A DNA stretch of 18,215 bases from Vulcanimicrobiota bacterium (GTDB taxonomy: Bacteria > Vulcanimicrobiota > Vulcanimicrobiia > Vulcanimicrobiales > Vulcanimicrobiaceae). Location: contig JAFAMK010000091.1 in the NCBI GenBank assembly GCA_019233415.1, positions 1 to 18,215 on the forward strand, in the 5' to 3' direction. Positions within the stretch are counted from its first letter, which is position 1. Every line of letters starts with the position of its first letter. The notes under the pieces are model-generated. The model had not been told where the DNA came from and did no database searches. It saw only the letters and a list, made by a program, of their open reading frames with translations. The position numbers and the translations under genes are program-made. This document shows, in pieces, positions 11,299-17,458 of the stretch.

Positions 11299-12734
11299 CG
11301 CCGACGATCGCGCTGGACTCGCGCGATCCGAGGCCGCTGTACGTGCAGATCGCCGACGCGCTGGCGAGCGCGATCGAGCGCGGCGAGCTGGTGCCGGAGG
11401 ACCGGTTGCCGCCGATCCGCACGCTCGCCAATGAACTCGACGTGGCCTTGGTGACGGTCTCGCAGGCGTACGAGACGCTCGCGGCACACGGGCGCGTCGT
11501 TTCGCGCGTCGGGCGCGGGACGTTCGTCGCGCCCCGGCCGGCGGAGGAGTCGCCGTACGCGCGCACCTGGGAGCCCTCGCTGCTCTCGCGCGGCGAGCGG
11601 ATGGAGGGCGTGCTCGACCGGCTCGCCCAGGCGCGCGCGCCGGGCGCGATCTCGCTGGCGAGCGCGCACCCCGCGCCCGAGACGTTTCCGATGGCGGAGT
11701 TCGGGCGCGCGATGCAGCGCACGTTCGCCGACGACCCGCCCGAGGTGATGCAGTACCGCGCGAACACCGGCGATCCGGAGCTGTGCGCGACGCTCGCCGA
11801 AGCGCTGCACGCGCGCGGCTGCGACGCGGTCGCCGACGAGATCATCGTGACCTCCGGCGCGCAGCAGGCCGCCGACCTGATCGCCTCGGTGCTGCTCGCC
11901 GAGCGCGCGGTCGTCGCCGCGGAGTCGCCGACCTATTCCGGGACGCTCGGCGTCTTCGACGCGCGCGGCGCGAGCTACGTCGAGGTGCGCAGCGACGCCG
12001 ACGGCGTGCGCATCGACGACGTCGAGCGCGTCTTCGCCGAATACCGGCCGCGGCTGTTCGCGATCTGCCCGATCGCCGAGAACCCGACCGGAACCGTCTT
12101 GCCGGCGCGGCGCGGAAAGGCGATCGTCGAGCTGGCGCGGCGCTACGACGTCGTCGTGCTCGAAGACCAGACGGGCTGGACGTTCGCGTACGACGTCCCC
12201 GCGCCGCCGCCGCTCGCCGCCTACGACACGGACGGGCGCGTCGTGATGATGGAGTCGCTCTCGAAGTCGATCTTCCCGGCGCTGCGAATCGGCTACCTGC
12301 GCGTGAAGGGCGCGCTGCGCGCGACGATCGAGGCGGCGAAGGTGCGGACGGACTCGTTCACCTCGACGCTCACGCAGCGCGCGCTCTGGCGCTTCCTGAG
12401 CACGCCGGCCTACGCGCGTCACCTCAAGAGCGCGCGCGCGCTCTACCGCCACCGGCGTGACCTGTTCGTCGACGCGCTGACGCAGGCGCTCCCGTGGACC
12501 GAGATCACGCCGCCGCAGGCCGGGACGAACCTCTGGCTGCGGCTCCCCGCGCGGCTCTCGACGCAGGCTGCGTTCGACCTGTGCGCGCGCGAAGGGGTGC
12601 TGGTCATGCCGGCCGAGCCGTCCTACCCGACGCGCAGCGGACCGCCGGCGCTGCGGCTCTCGTTCGGCGACCTCGACGACGCGACGCTGCGCGAGGCGGT
12701 TCGGCGGCTCGCTCGCGCGCTCGCGCCCTCCTAG
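11295..12734 (+). CDS. MocR-type transcriptional regulator (GntR winged helix fused to aminotransferase fold)
   Basis: A 479-residue protein with two parts. Residues 10-80 are a GntR winged helix (PLYVQIADALASAIERGEL, then LPPIRTLANELDVALVTVSQAYETL, ending VGRGTFVA). Residues 115-479 are a fold-type I aminotransferase with NPTG (263-266), Asp291 for the pyridine nitrogen, and the PLP lysine Lys324 in ESLSKSIFPALRIGY, with Arg331 nearby. MocR proteins such as GabR and PdxR use bound PLP and an amino compound to control transcription; some homologues with GntR domains keep aminotransferase activity, so an enzymatic role cannot be excluded. The ATG overlaps the preceding stop (ATGA), putting it in one unit with the malic enzyme. 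Targets are unknown; a 12-base direct repeat just downstream is a candidate operator. Confidence 0.92.
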   Translation: MTPTIALDSRDPRPLYVQIADALASAIERGELVPEDRLPPIRTLANELDVALVTVSQAYETLAAHGRVVSRVGRGTFVAPRPAEESPYARTWEPSLLSRGERMEGVLDRLAQARAPGAISLASAHPAPETFPMAEFGRAMQRTFADDPPEVMQYRANTGDPELCATLAEALHARGCDAVADEIIVTSGAQQAADLIASVLLAERAVVAAESPTYSGTLGVFDARGASYVEVRSDADGVRIDDVERVFAEYRPRLFAICPIAENPTGTVLPARRGKAIVELARRYDVVVLEDQTGWTFAYDVPAPPPLAAYDTDGRVVMMESLSKSIFPALRIGYLRVKGALRATIEAAKVRTDSFTSTLTQRALWRFLSTPAYARHLKSARALYRHRRDLFVDALTQALPWTEITPPQAGTNLWLRLPARLSTQAAFDLCAREGVLVMPAEPSYPTRSGPPALRLSFGDLDDATLREAVRRLARALAPS

Positions 12735-12738
12735 GCGA

Positions 12739-12770
12739 GCGGAACCTCGCCGCCTCAGGCGGAACCTCGC
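12739..12770. repeat. 12-base direct repeat, spacing 20, between the MocR gene and the next gene
   Basis: GCGGAACCTCGC occurs at 12739-12750 and again, perfectly, at 12759-12770, separated by CGCCTCAG. The copies lie on the same face of the helix (start-to-start distance 20, about two turns) in the 41-base gap between the MocR-type regulator and the secreted phosphoesterase. A small palindrome CCGCCTCAGGCGG overlaps the spacer and the edge of the second copy. MocR regulators are known to bind direct repeats, so an operator is plausible. A chance duplication or a transcription pause site are alternatives. Confidence 0.55.
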
Positions 12771-12775
12771 GCGCC

Positions 12776-15568
12776 GTGACGTCTCCACGAGCCCTCGCGG
12801 GCGCGCTCGCACTGGCCGTCTTCGTGTTCCCGTGCGCCGCGCCGGCGGCGCAGCGCCGCCCCGCACCGCGGCCTTCCGTGTCGTACGCGGCGCCGGCCGG
12901 GAACCTCCCCGCCGAGCATCTACGCGGCGCGGCGTACGACGCGGTCCTTCCCTCCGGGCGGATCGTGACGCCGGCCGGCACGAGCGTGCTGACCGGGATG
13001 AACGCGCTCGGCGTGGCGCTGACTCCGGACGGCCGCTACGCGGTCGTCAGCTGCGACGACGAGCGCGAAGGACTCGTGCACTCGCTGCTCGACTCGGGTG
13101 CGACCGGCGGCTTCGCGCTCGACGTCGTCGACGTCGCGTCGATGCGCGTCGTCGACCGCTACCGCGCGACCGGCGACGAACGGTTCTGGGTCGGCGTCGT
13201 CGCGCTCGCCGACCCGCGCGATCCGGCGCGCACGCTCGTCCTCGCGTCGGGCGGTCCGGCGAACGCGGTGTACGCGTTCGACCTCGATGCCGGCGGCCAC
13301 CTGACGCCCGACGCGCAGCACATCGTCTCGACGCCGGGCCCGATCGACCCCGCGTTCGCGGACGAAGGCCACAGCTACCCCGGCACGATCGTGCTCTCGG
13401 CCGACGGGCGACGCGCCTACGTCGTCAACGAGGCAGCGGGAAGCGTCAGCGCGATCGACACCGCGACGCGCACGCTGAGCGGACCGCCGCAGAAGGTCGG
13501 CTTCTTCCCGTTCGGCGCCGCGCTCGCCGGCGACCGGCTCGTGGTCAGCGACGAAGGACTGATGCGGTACGCGAACCTCGCGCAGCCCGCGCCGGTCCCG
13601 CCGTTCCGCAACGCCGCCGCCGATTTGGAGCACGCCTCGGCGCTCTCGTTCGTCGGGCTCGCGCCGAGCGGCGACCTCTCCGCGCTCCCGCAGGCCGCGC
13701 CGCCGTTCGCGAGCGCGGGGCTGCCGATGGACCAGACCCCCGACGGCGTGCAAACCGTCGGCGGCGCGCACCCGACCGCGGTCGCGACGACCGCCGACGG
13801 GGCGTATGCGTTCGTCGCGATGACCAACGTCGACCGCATCGCGACGGTCGCGCTGCGCGGGGCGCCGCGCGTCGTCGGCGGGACCGAGCTGCGCCTGTTC
13901 GACCGCGGGCCGTACGGGACGCAGCCCGCCGCGCTCGCGCTCTCGAAGGACGGCTCGCGGCTCTACGTCGCGCTGGCCGGACTCGACGCGGTCGCGGTGA
14001 TCGACGCGCGCGACCCGGTCCACCTGCACCGGCTCGGGCTGATCCCGACCGGCTGGTACCCGACCGCCCTCGCGCTCTCGAACGACGGCCGCACGCTCTA
14101 CGTCGTCAACACGAAAGGCTACGGTCACGATCCGGGCTTCACCGGCGATCCTCCGACGCTCGCCGACTCGAACGCGGTCTGGTCGACATTGCAGAAGGTC
14201 GACCTTGCGAGCGTCGCGCTGAAGTCGACGACGCTGACGACGCTCGCGAATACGCGCCGTGTGGTGAGCGCACCGCCGAAGTACCCGAAGGCGATTACCC
14301 ACGTCGTCGTCATCCTCGAAGAGAACAAGACGTTCGACGCGATGCTCGGCGATCTCGGCGCGCCGTACGGCGATCCGTCCCTGGTCTCGTTCGGCGAGCG
14401 CATCACGCCGAATCTGCACGCGCTCGCGCGCCGCTACGGGCTCGCGGCGAACCTGTTCGCCGATGCCGAGGAGTCGGACGCGGGGCACCAGTTCTTCGCC
14501 GGCGGGATCGCGACGCTGTATTCCGAGCGCACCTTGTTCGCGAAAGGCGGGCGCGGCGGGCTCGTCAACAAGAACGAAGACCCGGAAGACTATCCGCGCC
14601 TCGGCTACGTCTTCAACGCGCTCGCACGCCGCGGGATCGCGTTCCGCGACTACGGCGACTTGATTCGCGTCAGCGGCTACGACGAGGGCGGCGCGCCGAA
14701 TACGAAGGACGACGACCCGGCCTTCGCCGGCGTCGACGACACGAGCGCGCCGACGCAAGGGCTGGGCGGGCTCTATGGCGAGAACGTCCCCGCGCCGTCG
14801 GTCCTCGACGGCCACGTCGACCTCAACTACCCGGGCTGGAACCTGCGGATTCGCGACGAGCGGCGCGCGAAGGAGTTCGTGCGCGACTACGGCGCGCTCG
14901 TCGCGGCGGGTCACCAGCCGCGCTACACCTACATCTGGCTGCCGGCCGACCACACTGGGTTCGGCCGCGACATTCCGCCGGTTCCGGAAGAGGTCGCCGA
15001 CGGCGACCGCGCGCTGGGGCTCATCGTGCAGTACCTCTCGCACCTGCCGTCGTGGCACCAGACCGCGCTCTTCATCACGCCGGACGACGCGCAGTCCTCA
15101 CGCGACCACGTCGACGAATATCGCACCTATGCGATCGTCGCCGGCCCGTTCGTGAAGCCGCACTACGTCGGGCTGCATCACCTCTCGACGGTCAGCGTGC
15201 TGAAGACGACCGAACAGCTGCTGGGTTTGGGAACGCTCTCGCTCGGCGATCTGCTCGCGACCGACATGAGCGACTTCTTCACCGCGCGCGGCGACGCGGC
15301 ACCGTACGACGCGATACCGGTTCCGGCGCAAACGGCGAGCGCCGAAGGCAATCGCATCGCGGCGCTCCTCGCGCGCACCGACCAGAGCGAACCGGACGCC
15401 GACACCGCGCGCGGCGCGCGGCTCGTCGACCTGTCACGCCGCGCCGACCGACTGGCCGAGCAGCGGTACGCGATGCGCCCGGACGTCTATTACCGAATGC
15501 AGCAGGCGCTCTACGCGCGCGCGCTCGCGGTCGTCGATGGGGAGTCCGTACCGTCAGCGGCTCCGTGA
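12776..15568 (+). CDS. Secreted bifunctional YncE-like beta-propeller / phosphoesterase
   Basis: A 930-residue exported protein. The start GTG 12776 gives a Sec signal peptide with a hydrophobic core (residues 5-20) and a likely cleavage after Ala25 in AAPAAQ. Residues about 40-490 carry repeated blades of the YncE/seven-propeller type, with recurring phrases such as LTPDGRYAVV, LSADGRRAYVVNEAAGSVSAID, LSKDGSRLYVALAGLDAVAVID and LSNDGRTLYVVNTKGYG. Residues about 505-850 form a phosphoesterase of the phospholipase C/AcpA type (PF04185-like), beginning THVVVILEENKTFD (Glu515, Glu516, Asn517) and with a metal-site Asp770-Asp771 pair and Asp777-His778 further on. This fusion is annotated widely as YncE/alkaline phosphatase family; its substrate is not known. 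No anchor is visible at the C-terminus. Its last 58 bases overlap the convergent hydroxylase gene. Confidence 0.9.
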   Translation: MTSPRALAGALALAVFVFPCAAPAAQRRPAPRPSVSYAAPAGNLPAEHLRGAAYDAVLPSGRIVTPAGTSVLTGMNALGVALTPDGRYAVVSCDDEREGLVHSLLDSGATGGFALDVVDVASMRVVDRYRATGDERFWVGVVALADPRDPARTLVLASGGPANAVYAFDLDAGGHLTPDAQHIVSTPGPIDPAFADEGHSYPGTIVLSADGRRAYVVNEAAGSVSAIDTATRTLSGPPQKVGFFPFGAALAGDRLVVSDEGLMRYANLAQPAPVPPFRNAAADLEHASALSFVGLAPSGDLSALPQAAPPFASAGLPMDQTPDGVQTVGGAHPTAVATTADGAYAFVAMTNVDRIATVALRGAPRVVGGTELRLFDRGPYGTQPAALALSKDGSRLYVALAGLDAVAVIDARDPVHLHRLGLIPTGWYPTALALSNDGRTLYVVNTKGYGHDPGFTGDPPTLADSNAVWSTLQKVDLASVALKSTTLTTLANTRRVVSAPPKYPKAITHVVVILEENKTFDAMLGDLGAPYGDPSLVSFGERITPNLHALARRYGLAANLFADAEESDAGHQFFAGGIATLYSERTLFAKGGRGGLVNKNEDPEDYPRLGYVFNALARRGIAFRDYGDLIRVSGYDEGGAPNTKDDDPAFAGVDDTSAPTQGLGGLYGENVPAPSVLDGHVDLNYPGWNLRIRDERRAKEFVRDYGALVAAGHQPRYTYIWLPADHTGFGRDIPPVPEEVADGDRALGLIVQYLSHLPSWHQTALFITPDDAQSSRDHVDEYRTYAIVAGPFVKPHYVGLHHLSTVSVLKTTEQLLGLGTLSLGDLLATDMSDFFTARGDAAPYDAIPVPAQTASAEGNRIAALLARTDQSEPDADTARGARLVDLSRRADRLAEQRYAMRPDVYYRMQQALYARALAVVDGESVPSAAP

Positions 15569-17301
15569 TCGGCTTGACGCACGCCGCGAGGGCGCTTCCG
15601 TGACCTTTCGTTGCTACTCCAATAGGTGGATAGGTTGCGTGCCTGCTGGAATACCTCACGGTGCAACGCGTCAAGCAGAATGATCTCGTCCAAAGTCAGC
15701 TCGGGATGCCAAACATCGACGATGAGGACGATCCGATCCCGTGAGCCGAGATTCCACGCCTCGTGATCGAACGAGTCGTCGAATAGAAGACAGCTTCCGG
15801 TCTGCCAATGCTGTGTCGTCGAGCCGACGCGCAACCCGCAGCCTTCCGGAATGTCGACTCCGAGATGGCAGCGCAAGCGAAGATTTGTCGGGCCGCAATG
15901 TGATGCGACCTTTGACCCCGGGCTGAGGCGCGAGACATAGGCGAGACCCGCTGGGCCCGAAATCGCATCGCAGGTGTTCAGTACCTCCATCGTCACCGGG
16001 CAGCGCCGCGCGACCTCTTCGTTGCGTATCCCGCGCTCCAGGAGCATCAGGACATCCCAGCGGCCGGAGCGGCGAATCCTTTCGCTCTCCCCGTGAAATT
16101 CGTCATCGTCAAGCTTGCACAACTCGGCTATTACTTCTGGTGCTCGACGAACTAGTTCTCGTCCCAAAGGAATCGAATTGGGATCGTACCACGGCCTTCG
16201 CGAAAGCTGTGGATACCAAAGCATTGGCGATCGTCTCGTCGAGTATGTGAGCGAATGAACGTACGTCGCGAATCGCGACGGAAGGACTTGTTCTGCGTTC
16301 TCCGGCGTTGCGTGCACCGAAGCCTCGCGCTCTTCGATGGGCTCCAACTCGGTTTCGGCGAAGCCACCAACTTCTTCGAGCAGCGTATAGAGCGCGCACG
16401 GCGAGCCATTGGAGTTCTTTAGAGTTCGAAGTGCGCAGATGCCCAGGAAACGCCCGTACTCGTATCCGGAAGATGCTGCGGAAGCGACGATTTTGGCGAT
16501 ACGTCGCCACTGTTGGTGTGATAGCCGCTTGTCCCAGGACGTATTCCAGAAAGATGACACGTCTATTGCGTGCATTGCAAGGCTTCGGGCAAACGTCATG
16601 TTGCCATCGTAGAGATGCAGGAGAGATGCCGCTATCAGCGGTTCACTAACCGAGCGTCCGAGGCCAGGCAATGATTCTGTAAGCCGAGGGAGGGCGTCGG
16701 ACGGCGCTCTGCCGTTCAGGGCATACTCATATGCTTCGAGAAGATATTGCTCATCCGTCGTCGTGAATTCCAACGAACATGAATCGAAGATCGGTGGCGC
16801 GACTGTCGCGCCGCGAACGAGAATTGCCAAGCGCGAGAGGTTCGCGAGCACGGGCGCGGGTCGGCGATCAACTGCGCTGGATTGATCCGCGATATTCGCC
16901 ATGTGAAGGATGACGAGATTTGCAAGATCGTTCGACGTTACGTCTACTTGATCACCGTCCCAGCGCGACGTACGTCGGGCCGGCTTCTTCTTGGAGGCGG
17001 CAGCGTATATGTCTTGACGGTGAAGGGCGCAGAACAGAAAACTCAGCCACTCCGCCTCGGCGCCTACGAGTTCTCTAACGCGGTCTCGCTCTCGGTGTGG
17101 AATCGTCTCCCGACCGAAGGCCTCCGTGGAATATATGCTATGGACCATCCCGGCAGCGCAAACGGCGAAAGGTTGCAGCCAAGCCTCTAGGATCTCCGCG
17201 GTGCCGAGGAGATGATGGTAGAGCGACCAGCGACCGTGCGGAACGACATCCGCCGAGAACGAGCGAAGCCTTTCGCCGATTGCGCCGAGCAATTCGGTCA
17301 T
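15511..17301 (-). CDS. Aspartyl/asparaginyl beta-hydroxylase with N-terminal DUF6817/HD-like region
   Basis: A 596-residue protein from ATG 17301, which has GGAG four to seven bases upstream; an in-frame TTG at 17319 would add six residues. Residues 350-545 match the AspH-type 2-oxoglutarate/Fe(II) family, which hydroxylates the beta carbon of Asp or Asn. Spacing fits human AspH: Ser457, His468, Arg477, His479, His513 and Arg523 correspond to Ser668, His679, Arg688, His690, His725 and Arg735 (one residue shift between the two iron histidines). Thus iron and 2-oxoglutarate sites look intact. Residues 22-95 (HGRWSLYHHLLGTAEIL, then AAGMVHSIYSTEAF and FLFCALHR) resemble DUF6817, an HD-like helical domain. 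The middle (180-310) is helical and unrecognised. No signal peptide, so cytosolic. The Arg/Ser/Ala-rich tail after about residue 563 is read from G+C-rich DNA past the composition boundary. The substrate is unknown. Confidence 0.88.
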   Translation of the reverse strand: MTELLGAIGERLRSFSADVVPHGRWSLYHHLLGTAEILEAWLQPFAVCAAGMVHSIYSTEAFGRETIPHRERDRVRELVGAEAEWLSFLFCALHRQDIYAAASKKKPARRTSRWDGDQVDVTSNDLANLVILHMANIADQSSAVDRRPAPVLANLSRLAILVRGATVAPPIFDSCSLEFTTTDEQYLLEAYEYALNGRAPSDALPRLTESLPGLGRSVSEPLIAASLLHLYDGNMTFARSLAMHAIDVSSFWNTSWDKRLSHQQWRRIAKIVASAASSGYEYGRFLGICALRTLKNSNGSPCALYTLLEEVGGFAETELEPIEEREASVHATPENAEQVLPSRFATYVHSLTYSTRRSPMLWYPQLSRRPWYDPNSIPLGRELVRRAPEVIAELCKLDDDEFHGESERIRRSGRWDVLMLLERGIRNEEVARRCPVTMEVLNTCDAISGPAGLAYVSRLSPGSKVASHCGPTNLRLRCHLGVDIPEGCGLRVGSTTQHWQTGSCLLFDDSFDHEAWNLGSRDRIVLIVDVWHPELTLDEIILLDALHREVFQQARNLSTYWSSNERSRKRPRGVRQADHGAADGTDSPSTTASARA

Positions 17302-17458
17302 TGTCTCCGAATCGTACAAGGATTTGCCCCCTTATCGATGCGCGTCTGGCGAAGCGTGGTTTGCTCCGCCTTTCGCGAGAAGGATGTCGCCTTCTTGCGG
17401 AGAACTAGCAAGGGAAGTCTAGAGTTGCTACGCGAGCAAAACTGGAGGGTGTGCCGGA
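17302..17458. promoter_or_regulatory. Divergent intergenic region between hydroxylase and lipoprotein genes
   Basis: These 157 bases lie between the divergent starts of the beta-hydroxylase (leftward) and the lipoprotein (rightward) and should hold both promoters. A weak rightward candidate is TTGCGG (17395-17400), 17 bases, then TCTAGA (17418-17423), but the -10 match is poor. No clear inverted repeat was found. The shared region would permit joint regulation of the two genes; this is inferred from the layout. Confidence 0.35.
17444..17449 (+). promoter_or_regulatory. Ribosome-binding site of the lipoprotein gene
   Basis: GGAGGG lies nine bases before the ATG at 17459. It is the best Shine-Dalgarno match I found ahead of a start codon in this window and decides the start of the lipoprotein gene. 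Most starts in the G+C-rich left part lack such a site. Confidence 0.7.

Noticed and set aside
12751..12763. Palindrome near CCGCCTCAGGCGG as a transcription terminator
   Set aside because: The stem is only four to six base pairs, no T-tract follows, and it lies within the direct repeat region.
12920..15058. Minus-strand open frame of about 700 codons opposite the phosphoesterase
   Set aside because: No recognisable domain, Arg/Val/Asp-biased composition, fully antisense to a gene with clear motifs.
17395..17423. Promoter TTGCGG-17-TCTAGA ahead of the lipoprotein gene
   Set aside because: Spacing is good but the -10 hexamer matches consensus at only about three positions, so it is not listed as a site of its own.
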